NCBI GenBank assembly: GCA_964620915.1
Contig: CAZUKP010000004.1
Span: forward strand, 1 to 64,000
Direction of reading: 5' to 3'
Source: Hyphomicrobium_A sp964620915
GTDB taxonomy: Bacteria; Pseudomonadota; Alphaproteobacteria; Rhizobiales; Hyphomicrobiaceae
Length of the DNA stretch: 64,000 bases
Shown: positions 8,527 through 18,029 of the stretch, one piece after another
How the letters are laid out: every line of letters begins with the position of its first letter
Numbering within the stretch: the first letter of the stretch is position 1
Notes under the pieces: model-generated
The model's database searches: none
The model's input: only the letters and a program-made list of their open reading frames with translations
Told to the model about the DNA's origin: nothing
Program-made: the position numbers and the translations under genes

Positions 8527-10890
8527 ATGCCCACCAAGCCCGAATTCCTCGCCCGTATCTCTGAGGAGATCTGGGACCTCAAGTACCGCTTCAAGCGGTT
8601 AGACGGCACGCCCGTTGATGCGTCGCTGGACGATACCTTCTGGCGGGTTGCAAGGGCAGCTGCACAACCGGAAAAGGGCGGCAGGCGCGCCAAAGAGCGG
8701 TGGGCGAAGCGCTTTCACGGGGCAATCTCTGATTTTGGCTTCCTGCCTGCAGGCCGCATCCTCGCCGGTGCCGGTACTGATCGCGCCGTTACGCTCTTCA
8801 ACTGCTTCGTGCTTGGGGAAATCGAAGATGACCTTGGGGCCATTTTCGATGGCGTGAAGGAGGCCGCCCTCACGATGCAGCAAGGCGGCGGCATCGGGCA
8901 CGACTTCTCCACGCTGAGGCCGAAGGGGGCACCAGTTGCGAAAATTGGCGCGGACGCCTCCGGTCCCGTCAGCTTCATGGATGTTTGGGATTCCATGTGC
9001 CGTACAATTATGTCGGCTGGCAGCCGGCGCGGCGCCATGATGGCGACCTTGCGATGCGATCACCCCGACATCGAAGCCTTCGTCGAGGCAAAATCTGATC
9101 CGGCACGTCTTAGAAACTTCAATCTCTCCGTTCTCGTCACCGACCCTTTCCTCGACGCGGTTCGCTATGATCGGCCGTGGAATCTGGTTTTCGGCGGCAA
9201 GATTTACCGCACACTCCCAGCGCAATCGCTGTGGGAGCGCATCATGCGCGCGACCTATGACTTCGCCGAACCGGGGGTAATCTTCATTGACCGCGTCAAC
9301 GCGCACAACAATCTGCGCTACTGCGAGGAAATCCACGCGACCAACCCTTGCGGCGAGCAGCCGCTGCCGCCCTACGGGGCCTGTCTCTTGGGCTCGATTA
9401 ATCTGTCGCGGCTTATCGAGCGCCCATTCACGAATGGCGCGAGGCTGGACCTGGCAAAACTCGAAGAGCGCGTACGTCTCGCCGTACGTTTCCTTGACAA
9501 CGTTATTGATGTTTCTGGATATCCGCTCAAAGCACAACGCAACGAAGCGCGCGCCAAGCGGCGGATTGGGCTAGGTGTGACCGGACTTGCCGACGCATTG
9601 ATCTTTTCTGGATTAAGGTATGGCACACGAGAAGCTGCGAGCACCGCGGGCAAGTGGATGGCAGCGTTCCAGGAGGCCGCCTATCTGGCAAGCGCCGAAC
9701 TTGCAGCAGAAAAAGGGGCATTTCCGCTGTTCGACGCGAAACGCTTTCTTGAAAGCCCCAACGTTGAAGCGCTCAGCAAACCGGCGCGAAGTGCCATCCG
9801 GCGAGATGCCATTCGCAATGGATGCCTGACGTCTATCGCGCCAACAGGGACCATTTCCCTTCTTGCTGGCAACGTATCAAGCGGGATCGAGCCGATTTTC
9901 GATTTCATGCACCGGCGTCGAATCCTCGACAAGGACGGCCACGCCCATGAAGACACGGTAGAGGACTACGCCCACGCAGTCTTCCGCAATCAGTTCGGTG
10001 CCGCTGCGCCGCTGCCCGATACGTTCGTAAAGGCAGACGATCTTTCACCACGCCAGCACCTGGAGATGCAGGCGGCCATGCAGCCGCATGTCGACAGCGC
10101 AATTTCCAAGACGATCAACTGCCCTGAAGACATTCCCTTTGATGACTTCAAGGACGTTTACTTGCAAGCGAACGCACTCGGGCTTAAGGGCTGCACGACT
10201 TTCCGGCCCAACCCGGTGACAGGTGCCGTATTACAGCCAGCGCCCAAAGCCGCCGAAATGCCGTCGGAAGAGCGAATGTCTGCGGCTTTAGAGGGTTCTG
10301 CCAAGCCGGCGCCTGCACACGAGCGCGGCGGCGTCGTTTACATGTCCAAGCCGCTCGAACGTGCGCTGGTGTTGTCCGGCAATACCTACAAGCTCAAGTG
10401 GCCCGACAGCGATCACGCAATCTATGTCACAATTAACGACATCGAGCAGGACGGCAGACGCCGTCCATTCGAGATCTTCATCAACACGCGAAACCTGGAG
10501 CACTATGCATGGACGGTCGCGCTCACGCGCATGATCAGCGCCGTCTTCCGCCGTGGTGGCGACGTTACGTTTGTCGCCGACGAGCTCAAAGCCGTCTTTG
10601 ATCCGCAAGGAGGGCACTGGATCAGCGGGCGTTACGTGCCAAGCTTGCTGGCGGCCATCGGCCAAATCATCGAGAGCCACATGGTCCGCACCGGCTTCCT
10701 GCAGACCATCGAAAAGCCGAGCAAGCTCTCCGAAGAGCGGCAAGAGGACGCAGGATCGCGGGCTGGCGGTGAAACCGCAGTGCAACGCTCTGCCCCACTC
10801 AGGCTCTGTCCGCGCTGCTCTTCGAGCGACTATGTTCGCCGCGAAGGCTGTTGGGTTTGCCATGGGTGCGGCTTCTCGCGGTGCGGTTAA
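8527..10890 (+). CDS. nrdJ: Adenosylcobalamin-dependent ribonucleotide reductase (class II)
   Basis: This class II enzyme reduces ribonucleotides to deoxyribonucleotides using adenosylcobalamin as radical source, independent of oxygen. The catalytic block NPCGEQPLPPYGACLLGSIN places an active-site Cys at residue 275, and SIAPTGTISLLAGNVSSGIEP is the second signature. The C-terminus ends in two CxxC pairs (CPRC and CHGC), a redox/zinc-ribbon-like tail probably used for re-reduction. At 787 residues it belongs to the shorter class II group. It stands alone: no nrdAB or nrdR is in the window. The 68-base leader is too short for a full cobalamin riboswitch. Confidence 0.94.
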   Translation: MPTKPEFLARISEEIWDLKYRFKRLDGTPVDASLDDTFWRVARAAAQPEKGGRRAKERWAKRFHGAISDFGFLPAGRILAGAGTDRAVTLFNCFVLGEIEDDLGAIFDGVKEAALTMQQGGGIGHDFSTLRPKGAPVAKIGADASGPVSFMDVWDSMCRTIMSAGSRRGAMMATLRCDHPDIEAFVEAKSDPARLRNFNLSVLVTDPFLDAVRYDRPWNLVFGGKIYRTLPAQSLWERIMRATYDFAEPGVIFIDRVNAHNNLRYCEEIHATNPCGEQPLPPYGACLLGSINLSRLIERPFTNGARLDLAKLEERVRLAVRFLDNVIDVSGYPLKAQRNEARAKRRIGLGVTGLADALIFSGLRYGTREAASTAGKWMAAFQEAAYLASAELAAEKGAFPLFDAKRFLESPNVEALSKPARSAIRRDAIRNGCLTSIAPTGTISLLAGNVSSGIEPIFDFMHRRRILDKDGHAHEDTVEDYAHAVFRNQFGAAAPLPDTFVKADDLSPRQHLEMQAAMQPHVDSAISKTINCPEDIPFDDFKDVYLQANALGLKGCTTFRPNPVTGAVLQPAPKAAEMPSEERMSAALEGSAKPAPAHERGGVVYMSKPLERALVLSGNTYKLKWPDSDHAIYVTINDIEQDGRRRPFEIFINTRNLEHYAWTVALTRMISAVFRRGGDVTFVADELKAVFDPQGGHWISGRYVPSLLAAIGQIIESHMVRTGFLQTIEKPSKLSEERQEDAGSRAGGETAVQRSAPLRLCPRCSSSDYVRREGCWVCHGCGFSRCG

Positions 10891-11034
10891 AGGGCTCCAG
10901 ACGGGCCGCTTATTGGCAAAGGTGCTTGGATGCCAGGGTCAGCCCCTGGCGGCCGAAAAATCGCTGAAACAATCGAATTCACGGGCCCCGGCAAGCTCAA
11001 ATGCCGCGTTCACATTGCCCCAAAAACACTGAGA

Positions 11035-11055
11035 TCAAGCCATATTTCGGCTTGA
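11035..11055. other. Inverted repeat after nrdJ
   Basis: TCAAGCC-ATATTTC-GGCTTGA has perfect 7-base arms. It lies 145 bases after the nrdJ stop and about 100 bases before the next start. It has no T-run, so it may be a weak terminator or an operator for the following small gene. Confidence 0.3.
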
Positions 11056-11155
11056 AATGACGGGCATCGTCGGGAACTCAAGTAAAGGCTGGCCCGTTGA
11101 GATAGTAGACGACGAACGGCGCATTTGCCTGAGCACCACGAAGGGGTTGTCCGTT

Positions 11156-11569
11156 ATGAGTGCGCGGATCATCGAACTGGCTGAGTTTCGTACTCGCCGT
11201 TTACAGAGCGGGGAATGCGCGCAAGCGCAGCAGAAGACCGCAACGAATGAGGCTCGTTTCTCGTCCTGGACGGGAGCATCCGGTGCGAACTATGTGCACA
11301 CGGTCTACTCTCTGATCGACTGCCCACCACTTCCTGACGGAAACTTCATTCTGGTTCGCCGCGGAGCCAATGGCCACTGCGACGTGCTTGCAATCGGCCG
11401 GGTGTCACATCGCGCACACTCACTCAATCTGGCTCGACTTCGTCAGCTTGGTGCCCGGCTGGGCGCCGATGAGGTGCACGTGCACTTGCTGGCGGACTCG
11501 CCGAAACTGAGCAAACTTATCGAATCCGATTTGAATGCCGCTCGGTTTGATGCACGGAGCGCGTGCTAG
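11156..11569 (+). CDS. Hypothetical protein
   Basis: I do not recognise this 137-residue protein. The ATG at 11156 is preceded by AAGGGG at good spacing, which decides it over an upstream ATG at 11057. It has no signal peptide or membrane span. The N-terminus (MSARIIELAEFRTRRLQSG) is amphipathic. The centre reads as alternating strands (LPDGNFILVRRGANG, CDVLAIGRVSH), followed by a helix-strand segment (LNLARLRQLGARLGADEVHVH), suggesting a small alpha/beta domain. It sits between nrdJ and the convergent chaC gene. Confidence 0.6.
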   Translation: MSARIIELAEFRTRRLQSGECAQAQQKTATNEARFSSWTGASGANYVHTVYSLIDCPPLPDGNFILVRRGANGHCDVLAIGRVSHRAHSLNLARLRQLGARLGADEVHVHLLADSPKLSKLIESDLNAARFDARSAC

Positions 11570-11592
11570 CCTTAGCGGGCATAGACGCACCG

Positions 11593-11609
11593 CTGAGGTC
11601 ATGCCTCAG
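11593..11609. terminator. Short hairpin between convergent genes
   Basis: CTGAGG-TCATG-CCTCAG forms a perfect 6-base stem between the small plus-strand gene and chaC, overlapping the chaC stop. It has no strong T-run, so it is at best a weak bidirectional terminator. Confidence 0.35.
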
Positions 11610-12295
11610 GGCTTAGGCTGTAACAACAATACATCGCGATAGTTGAATCGACGCGCGTCCTCCGGACGCAATCGTCGCAACTGCGTTCGCATTCGCCGGC
11701 AGCCCCTGGTCAACGCCGCAGCGTGCGCGCAGCGGCGTCCGCCCAATTCTCCCCGGATCAAGTGGGGACCGACAAAGGCCACAAGACGCTCAAGCTCACG
11801 TTCGCGAATATCAAGCTCGTCAAGGTGTGCAAGCGTACTCAAGAAGTACGCGATGTTATCTCCCGAGCGCCCTCGTGCGCCTCGTATCAACTGCGCCTGG
11901 GACGCAAGACTAAGCTGGCCAGCGTAACTGGGATGTGCGCGTTCCACCAGGTAGGCAAGTGCCAAAACCTCCGGCCGGTCCCCCCTCATCAAGGTAATGG
12001 GAACGAGAGCCTCGCGGTAGACGCTAATCACCTGCTCGCGCTCGCGCAAATACTGCAGCGTCTCTGCCGCTCTGTCTTGGCTTACGCGGAAAGCAAGCCC
12101 TTCACACACACCACCCCGATCGAGACCAAGCACAATGCCTGGCCGGCGCGGCGAGCCACGGTGGTAACGAGAGTAAATGCAGAAGCGACGCTGCCACCCA
12201 ACGAGCTTGGCGTGCACGACTTCTTCGTACGAAAACCCCGGCCGCCACATCAACGAGCCGTAGGCAAATATCCATAGCTCATGCTCGCCCAGCAT
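11606..12295 (-). CDS. chaC: ChaC-type gamma-glutamylcyclotransferase
   Basis: ChaC enzymes cleave glutathione to 5-oxoproline and Cys-Gly in the cytoplasm. The glycine-rich binding motif FAYGSLMW is at residues 10-17, and YLVERAHPSYAG contains the likely catalytic Glu. Length (229 residues) is normal. It begins 2 bases after the tyrC stop, so it is the third gene of a hisC-tyrC-chaC transcription unit, although glutathione turnover has no clear link to aromatic amino-acid synthesis. Confidence 0.88.
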   Translation of the reverse strand: MLGEHELWIFAYGSLMWRPGFSYEEVVHAKLVGWQRRFCIYSRYHRGSPRRPGIVLGLDRGGVCEGLAFRVSQDRAAETLQYLREREQVISVYREALVPITLMRGDRPEVLALAYLVERAHPSYAGQLSLASQAQLIRGARGRSGDNIAYFLSTLAHLDELDIRERELERLVAFVGPHLIRGELGGRRCAHAAALTRGCRRMRTQLRRLRPEDARRFNYRDVLLLQPKP

Positions 12296-12297
12296 CG

Positions 12298-13260
12298 TTA
12301 TCTGGAAGTCGCTTGAGTTTTGGTTGTGGTCGGCGATTCGTCGGTTTTCTGCGCGCGGCCAAAATCGGGAGCTGCCGTATCTTGACCGGCTTCGATAATG
12401 CTCCGCCTCACAGCACGCGCGTCAGCGAAAAGCCGAAAGAGTGTTTCTCCATCCTCATACCGAATGGCCCGCTGCAGCTCGGTTAGGTCCTCAGTAAAAC
12501 GCCCGAGCATTTCAAGCACGGCGTCTTTGTTGTTGAGAAACACATCACGCCACATCGTTGGGTCGGACGCGGCAATGCGCGTGAAATCGCGGAAGCCGCC
12601 AGCCGAAAACTTGATCACGTCGGAATGGGTAACTCGCTCCAAGTGCGCGGCCGTGTTGACGATGTTGTAGGCGATCAGGTGCGGCAAATGGCTTGTGACC
12701 GCGAGCACCATATCGTGGCGCTCAGGACTCATGATCTCCACGTCGGAACCGAGCTCCGTCCAGAAGGCCTTGAGCTTCTCAACCGCCCCCTCGTCCGTGT
12801 CGGGCTGTGGGGTCAGGATGCACCACCGCCCTTCGAAGAGCTCGGCAAACCCGGATTCGGGACCCGATTGCTCCGTACCTGCGATGGGGTGACCGGGAAC
12901 AAAGTGCACGCCCTCCGGCACATGGGGCGCCATATCGCGAACGACTGCGCCTTTGACAGAACCGACATCTGTCAAAATCGCGCCGGCCTTGAGATTGGGG
13001 GCGATCTCTGCCGCAAGCGGCCCGCAAGCACCAACCGGCACGCACAAGACTACGAGGTCAGCCCCCTTGACGGCATCGGCTGCTTTCAAACAACCGCCAT
13101 CGATCAACCGCAGGCTCATTGCGGTCTCAATCGTTTCCCTGGTGCGTGCACTGCCCACGATCATGTTCGCCAAGCCCTTGCGACGAACAGCATGGCTTAT
13201 CGATGAGCCGATAAGCCCGATACCGATGAGCGCAATACGATCGAACATCGGTTTACTCAT
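12298..13260 (-). CDS. tyrC: Prephenate/arogenate (cyclohexadienyl) dehydrogenase
   Basis: This NAD(P)-dependent dehydrogenase acts in tyrosine synthesis on prephenate or arogenate. The Rossmann motif is IGIGLIGSSIS at the N-terminus, and the substrate-site block GHPIAGTEQSGPESG is intact. The C-terminal helical dimerisation domain follows. Length is 320 residues. Its start overlaps the hisC stop by 4 bases (ATGA), so translation is probably coupled. Pairing with a HisC-type aminotransferase suggests that the latter may also serve aromatic transamination. Confidence 0.93.
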   Translation of the reverse strand: MSKPMFDRIALIGIGLIGSSISHAVRRKGLANMIVGSARTRETIETAMSLRLIDGGCLKAADAVKGADLVVLCVPVGACGPLAAEIAPNLKAGAILTDVGSVKGAVVRDMAPHVPEGVHFVPGHPIAGTEQSGPESGFAELFEGRWCILTPQPDTDEGAVEKLKAFWTELGSDVEIMSPERHDMVLAVTSHLPHLIAYNIVNTAAHLERVTHSDVIKFSAGGFRDFTRIAASDPTMWRDVFLNNKDAVLEMLGRFTEDLTELQRAIRYEDGETLFRLFADARAVRRSIIEAGQDTAAPDFGRAQKTDESPTTTKTQATSR

Positions 13261-14387
13261 CCTCCTTCCCCTCTTACGAAATCGGTGAGTGCTGCAACGA
13301 CGGCTCGGTTCTCAGCCTCCGTGCCAATTGTCATGCGCAGGGCGTCAGGCAAACCGTACGCCTCGACGCGGCGTAGAATGATACCGCACGACTTGAGGTA
13401 TTCGTCAGCGGCCACCGCACCATTTCTTCCATCTTTTGGGAAATGAATGAGCACGAAATTGGCAACGCTCGGCGAAACCTTGAGACCTAGTCTTTCGATC
13501 TCCCCGGTGACCCATGGCAACCACTGTTCGTTGTGCGCAATGGCAGCCTGCTCGTGAGCTTGGTCCCCGATGGCGGAAGCGGCCGCAGCCATCGCAGCAG
13601 AAGAGACGTTGAACGGGCCGCGGACGCGATGCAGTACGTTTGCCACGTCCTCCGGGCAGTAGGCCCAGCCGACCCGCAGAGCCGCAAGGCCATAGATCTT
13701 CGAGAACGTGCGCGTCATTACGGTGTTGTTCGTCGTTGCGACAAGTTCGATACCGGCCTCGTAGTCATTGCGGCGAACATACTCGGCGTATGCTGCATCG
13801 ATGACCAATAGGATGTTTGGTGGCAGTTTTGCACGCAACGTGCGCAGCTCATCGAACGAAATGTAGCTGCCCGTCGGGTTGTTTGGGTTCGCGACAAAAA
13901 CCATCTTTGTCCGAGGCGTCACGCACGCCAGTATTTGGTCGATATCGGTCCTAAGATTGGTCTCAGGCGCAACAATGGGAGTCGCACCGGCAGCATGCGT
14001 GATGATACGGTATAGGAGAAAGCCATGCTCGCTGAAGATGGCCTCATCGCCGGGCGCCAGATAAGCATGCGCAAGAAGTGCCAAAATCTCGTCCGAGCCC
14101 GTGCCGCACACGATGCTGTCGGGGTTCAGGCCATACCTGCGGGCTATAGCCTTGCGAAGGACACCCGCCGAACCTTCGGGGTAGCGATCGAGCCGGTGAG
14201 CAGCCGCTCGGAAAGCAGCGACGGCTTTGGGGCTAGGCCCAAGCGGCGTTTCGTTGGAAGATAGCTTGATCGCTTTTGCACCGGCAGGCAGGCTGCTCTC
14301 GCCTGGTACATAAGGCTCGATATTAAGAATGCCTGGCCGCGGTGCGGGCGAAGGGTCCGACATTGCAGGTCTCGTTTGGTCTTGCAT
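13257..14387 (-). CDS. hisC: Histidinol-phosphate aminotransferase (HisC family)
   Basis: This class I/II PLP aminotransferase converts imidazole-acetol phosphate to histidinol phosphate and, in alphaproteobacteria, often also acts on aromatic keto acids. Visible motifs are NPNNPTGSYIS (cofactor and substrate contact) and TFSKIYGLAALRVG, with the Schiff-base Lys. The frame opens at 14387; a second ATG at 14363 gives an N-terminus more like other HisC proteins, so the true start is uncertain by 8 residues. It is the first gene of the unit with tyrC and chaC, divergent from metX. Confidence 0.92.
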   Translation of the reverse strand: MQDQTRPAMSDPSPAPRPGILNIEPYVPGESSLPAGAKAIKLSSNETPLGPSPKAVAAFRAAAHRLDRYPEGSAGVLRKAIARRYGLNPDSIVCGTGSDEILALLAHAYLAPGDEAIFSEHGFLLYRIITHAAGATPIVAPETNLRTDIDQILACVTPRTKMVFVANPNNPTGSYISFDELRTLRAKLPPNILLVIDAAYAEYVRRNDYEAGIELVATTNNTVMTRTFSKIYGLAALRVGWAYCPEDVANVLHRVRGPFNVSSAAMAAAASAIGDQAHEQAAIAHNEQWLPWVTGEIERLGLKVSPSVANFVLIHFPKDGRNGAVAADEYLKSCGIILRRVEAYGLPDALRMTIGTEAENRAVVAALTDFVRGEGG

Positions 14388-14462
14388 GTGCCCAAACAGT
14401 TTAGCGCGATGAGTGAAGGCCTCGACTGATAGACAGCGGACCGCACGAAAGCAAAGAAAAGA

Positions 14463-14491
14463 TTGACATTCAGTGGATAGAACCTAGCTAA
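14463..14491 (+). promoter_or_regulatory. Candidate sigma-70 promoter of metX
   Basis: A perfect -35 box TTGACA (14463-14468) lies 91 bases before the metX ATG. The -10 region is weak: TAGCTA or AGCTAA at 16-17 bases spacing. It is in the divergent hisC/metX gap, in the metX direction. A SAM-II type leader was looked for and not seen. Confidence 0.4.
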
Positions 14492-14559
14492 CCACATCTC
14501 GCCCGGCACGGGGCATTGTGTCCCGCCTCGGCCAAAAAACGAAACGTTAGAGAAGAGGC

Positions 14560-15750
14560 ATGAATACGGCCCCAGCGAAAACCTTTGATGGCTCAGAAGG
14601 CCTACGCACCATCGAGGCCAACAAACCCTCGAGCAAGGTTCTACACCTGCCCGAAAGTGAGCCTTTGCGGCTTGCGTGTGATCAATTGCTCGCTCCAGTA
14701 TCGATTGCCTATGAGACGTACGGCGAGCTGAATGCCGCCAAATCAAATGCCATTCTGGTCTGCCACGCACTGACGGGCGACCAGTATGTCGCAAGCACGC
14801 ATCCCGTGACAAAGAAACCGGGCTGGTGGCAGACGCTCGTCGGCCCTGGAAAACCCATCGACACCAATCGCTTTTTCGTGATCTGCCCCAATATCCTTGG
14901 CGGCTGCATGGGTTCCACGGGGCCGGCCTCGGTCGATCCCAAGACACAACGCCCCTATGGTCTAAACTTTCCCGTCATCACCATCCGCGACATGGTGAAT
15001 GCTCAAGCCCGGCTGATCGACCATTTGGGCATCGATCAACTCTTCTGCGTTGTGGGTGGATCCATGGGCGGCATGCAGGTGCTCGAGTGGGCAGCCCATC
15101 ACACGGATCGCGTCTTTTCCGCCGTGCCGATCGCAACTGCCGCGTTGCATTCGTCTCAGAACATCGCCTTTCATGAGGTGGGTCGCCAAGCTGTGATGGC
15201 GGACCCCGACTGGTGTGGCGGCGACTACCACGCGCACGGCAAGGTGCCGCGAAACGGCCTTGCCGTGGCGCGCATGGCCGCGCACATCACCTACCTCTCG
15301 GAAGAGGCACTGCACCACAAGTTTGGCCGCAGTCTGCAGAAACGTTCGAAACTGACGTTCTCTTTCAACGCAGACTTCCAAGTGGAGAGCTACCTGCGCC
15401 ACCAGGGCTCGACGTTCGTCGATCGCTTCGATCCCAACAGCTACCTCTACATCACGCGAGCGATGGACTACTTCGACCTCGCGGTCGAACATGGTGATAT
15501 ATTGGCCAATGCCTTTCGCGGAACAAAGACACGATTCTGCGTTGTCTCGTTCACAAGTGACTGGCTCTACCCCACGCGCGAGAGCCGCGAGATCGTTCAT
15601 GCGCTCAATGCCGTCGCAGCCAACGTTTCCTTCGTGGAGATTGAAACGAACAATGGCCACGATTCTTTCCTGTTAGAAGAATCGGAGTTCTTCGCAACCG
15701 TGCGCGGCTTTCTCAATGCGGCCGGTGTGAAACGCGGCCTAAAGGTTTGA
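14560..15750 (+). CDS. metX: Homoserine O-acetyltransferase MetX
   Basis: MetX acylates homoserine (acetyl-CoA donor in most relatives) in methionine synthesis. It is an alpha/beta hydrolase with the nucleophile elbow GGSMGGMQVLEWA, the oxyanion region LVCHALTGDQYV and the C-terminal catalytic His in NNGHDSFLLEESEF. Length (396 residues) is normal. It is separated from metW by 7 bases; the metXW pair is typical of alphaproteobacteria. Some MetX relatives use succinyl-CoA, which cannot be ruled out from motifs alone. Confidence 0.95.
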   Translation: MNTAPAKTFDGSEGLRTIEANKPSSKVLHLPESEPLRLACDQLLAPVSIAYETYGELNAAKSNAILVCHALTGDQYVASTHPVTKKPGWWQTLVGPGKPIDTNRFFVICPNILGGCMGSTGPASVDPKTQRPYGLNFPVITIRDMVNAQARLIDHLGIDQLFCVVGGSMGGMQVLEWAAHHTDRVFSAVPIATAALHSSQNIAFHEVGRQAVMADPDWCGGDYHAHGKVPRNGLAVARMAAHITYLSEEALHHKFGRSLQKRSKLTFSFNADFQVESYLRHQGSTFVDRFDPNSYLYITRAMDYFDLAVEHGDILANAFRGTKTRFCVVSFTSDWLYPTRESREIVHALNAVAANVSFVEIETNNGHDSFLLEESEFFATVRGFLNAAGVKRGLKV

Positions 15751-15757
15751 TTGGCCG

Positions 15758-16399
15758 ATGCTGAAACCCGATATCTTGCTTTCCGGACCTCCGCGCGTTG
15801 ATCATCTCTTGATTGCCGAGATGGTTACCCCGGGCTCGCGCGTGCTCGACGTTGGCTGCGGTGATGGCGAACTCCTGCAACTCCTATCGGCCCACAAGGA
15901 CATTGACGGCCGCGGCGTTGAGCTTTCCAGAGATCGGGTCAATGCTTGCGTGACACGCGGGCTATCGGTGATCCAGGGCGACGCGGACGAGGATCTTGCA
16001 GACTACCCTGATCAGGCGTTCGACTATGCGATATTGAGCCTGACGATCCAGGCGACACGCTATCCAAAGATCGTCTTGGAAAATCTGTTGCGCATAGGAC
16101 GACATGCCATTGTCTCGTTTCCCAACTTCGGCCACTGGCGCATTCGCACACAGCTCATGTTCGCCGGCCGCATGCCGCAGACACCCAACTTGCCAGAACC
16201 ATGGTACGCAAGTCCCGACGCGCATCTTTGCACGATCAAGGACTTCGTCGATCTCGTGAAGTTGGTTGACGCCGTTGTCGAGTCGGCCGTTGCGTTCAAC
16301 ACGTCAGGCCGTCGCCTGCCGATCCGGCGCTCGCTCTCGCTGCAGAACTTGTTTGGCGAGAAAGCTGTGTTTCTCTTGAGCAGCCATAGCGAACCGTAG
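15758..16399 (+). CDS. metW: Methionine biosynthesis protein MetW
   Basis: MetW is a class I methyltransferase-fold protein that accompanies MetX and is thought to be needed for efficient homoserine acylation. The SAM-like motif is VLDVGCGDGELLQLL, followed by GVELSRDRVNACV and the MetW-typical VSFPNFGHWRIR with LPEPWY. Length (213 residues) is typical. It is cotranscribed with metX and converges on the next gene with a 9-base gap. Confidence 0.94.
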   Translation: MLKPDILLSGPPRVDHLLIAEMVTPGSRVLDVGCGDGELLQLLSAHKDIDGRGVELSRDRVNACVTRGLSVIQGDADEDLADYPDQAFDYAILSLTIQATRYPKIVLENLLRIGRHAIVSFPNFGHWRIRTQLMFAGRMPQTPNLPEPWYASPDAHLCTIKDFVDLVKLVDAVVESAVAFNTSGRRLPIRRSLSLQNLFGEKAVFLLSSHSEP

Positions 16400-16408
16400 C
16401 CCTTGCGC

Positions 16409-17119
16409 CTAACGTATGGGCACAAAGTCGCGCAGGGCACGCGCCTTCGACGTCTTGCCGATAGGGGCCGCCAACTCTTTGCGCGCTTCAACAATTATGA
16501 CGCCGGAAAAACCGGACGATAGCCCTGCGCCAACGCGTTCCCAAGCCGTCGCCGACCGCAAAAGGATGCGTTTGCTCAGCGGCGGAACGAAAAGGCCTCC
16601 ACTCCAATCGATGGGAGTGAACAACGCATCCCGCAAGAGCGCCTCAAGCTGACGGCGGCTATAGGGGCGGCCATGGCCAAATGGCGTATGATCGAGGCGC
16701 GCCCAAACACCACGTCGATTGGGTACGATAAACATCAAACGACCTTCGGGGGCTAGAACGCGCCAGATTTCGCGCAAGAGAGGCCGAACCCGCTCCGACA
16801 TTTCCAGGCAATGCACGGCCAACAGTCTGTCGACAGAATTGTCGGTCAGCGGCAGACGATGCTCCTCGACGAGAGCCGAAAGTACGGGTGCCTTTTGAGG
16901 CCAGACAAGTACACCTTGGCTTTGAGGCATCAGCGCGCCGATACATCTGGCTTCGCCGCGGAAGGCGCCGAGATAAGGGCAGGCAAATCCGAGCCCGACC
17001 AGCGTGGCCCCATTTAGTCCACGCCACCGTGCACGCACTCGATGCGTCAAAATGCGGCGCACGACCTGACCTAAGGGCGTCGCGTAAAACTGTTGCAGGT
17101 CTCTTACATCGAGCTGCAT
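16409..17119 (-). CDS. Class I SAM-dependent methyltransferase, substrate unknown
   Basis: This 236-residue protein has a methyltransferase layout: a degenerate motif I (LVGLGFACPYL), then LPLTDNSVDRLLAVHCLE and EIWRVLAPEGRLMFIVPNR, which match the post-I and motif III region of methyltransferase type 11 proteins. The glycine-rich loop is poorer than usual. It is divergent from gloB, a common arrangement in alphaproteobacteria, but the substrate is not known. It shares the 139-base upstream region with gloB. Confidence 0.8.
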   Translation of the reverse strand: MQLDVRDLQQFYATPLGQVVRRILTHRVRARWRGLNGATLVGLGFACPYLGAFRGEARCIGALMPQSQGVLVWPQKAPVLSALVEEHRLPLTDNSVDRLLAVHCLEMSERVRPLLREIWRVLAPEGRLMFIVPNRRGVWARLDHTPFGHGRPYSRRQLEALLRDALFTPIDWSGGLFVPPLSKRILLRSATAWERVGAGLSSGFSGVIIVEARKELAAPIGKTSKARALRDFVPIR

Positions 17120-17258
17120 TGATGTGCCAATGTTCCGCGGTTGCAGTGCTCGCCGGATGATGCCGCAAACGGGCCAGTGCGTCAGGTGCGTTGTATTCTG
17201 GGGCTGGCGCCGATAGGCTCCTGCCGAAAATCAACAGAGTCGCAGAGAGACGGACCGC

Positions 17259-18029
17259 ATGTCGAAGCTCGACATCGATCAATTCATATGCCGATCAGAC
17301 AACTACGCTGTTCTGATTCGGGACGAAGACGCAGACGTTACGGCCTCTATCGATGCGCCCGATGCAGATGCCATCCTCAACCGGCTGAGTGAGAAAGGAT
17401 GGCGTCTTACGCACCTTCTCATAACGCACCACCACAGCGACCACACCGCCGGAAACCTACAACTAAAAGATGCGACTGGTTGTACGATTGTTGGACCGAA
17501 GGTGGAAGAGGACCGAATCCCAGGGATTGACCAGGCCGTTGGTGAAGGCGACACGCTTGCGTTCGGAAACTTCGAGGTCCGTGTACTGGACACGCCAGGA
17601 CATACGGCAGGCCACATTGCATATTGGATTCCCGCCGCCCGCGCTGTGTTCGTGGGCGACACGCTCTTCGCAATGGGATCGGGCCGGATATTTGAAGGCA
17701 ACGCCGAATTGATGTGGAAGTCGCTCCAGAAGATTGCACAGCTCCCCCCCGACACCGAAATCTACTGCGGGCATGAGTACACAGCTGCCAACGGGAAATT
17801 TGCACTCACGATCGAGCCGGATAATCAGGCGTTACAGAACCGTGTCAAACAAGTCGAAGCGCTAAGTGCTGCGAACCAGCCAACTTTGCCCACACGGGTT
17901 GAGCTTGAGCTTGAAACCAACCCTTTTCTCAGGCCCCACATCTCTGCGATTCGCGAACGACTCGGCATGCCGTTCGCTCCCGATTGGAAGGTCTTCGGTG
18001 AAATCCGTGAACGCAAAAACAAAGCCTGA
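17259..18029 (+). CDS. gloB: Hydroxyacylglutathione hydrolase (glyoxalase II)
   Basis: GloB hydrolyses S-lactoylglutathione to lactate and glutathione in methylglyoxal detoxification. The metal-binding motif THHHSDHTAG is intact, with the further ligands in DTPGHTAGHIAYW, FVGDTLFAMGSGR and CGHEYTAAN. Length (256 residues) is typical. The ATG at 17259 gives the usual short N-terminus. Its 3' end overlaps the start of the cupin gene by about 32 bases. Confidence 0.95.
   Translation: MSKLDIDQFICRSDNYAVLIRDEDADVTASIDAPDADAILNRLSEKGWRLTHLLITHHHSDHTAGNLQLKDATGCTIVGPKVEEDRIPGIDQAVGEGDTLAFGNFEVRVLDTPGHTAGHIAYWIPAARAVFVGDTLFAMGSGRIFEGNAELMWKSLQKIAQLPPDTEIYCGHEYTAANGKFALTIEPDNQALQNRVKQVEALSAANQPTLPTRVELELETNPFLRPHISAIRERLGMPFAPDWKVFGEIRERKNKA

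Noticed and set aside
8599..9537. 312-residue minus-strand frame
   Set aside because: It lies antisense inside nrdJ, whose catalytic motifs are certain.
14388..14559. SAM-II type riboswitch before metX
   Set aside because: This riboswitch is common before alphaproteobacterial met genes, but the conserved stem and GCTAAA-type core were not found here by eye. A covariance search would settle it.
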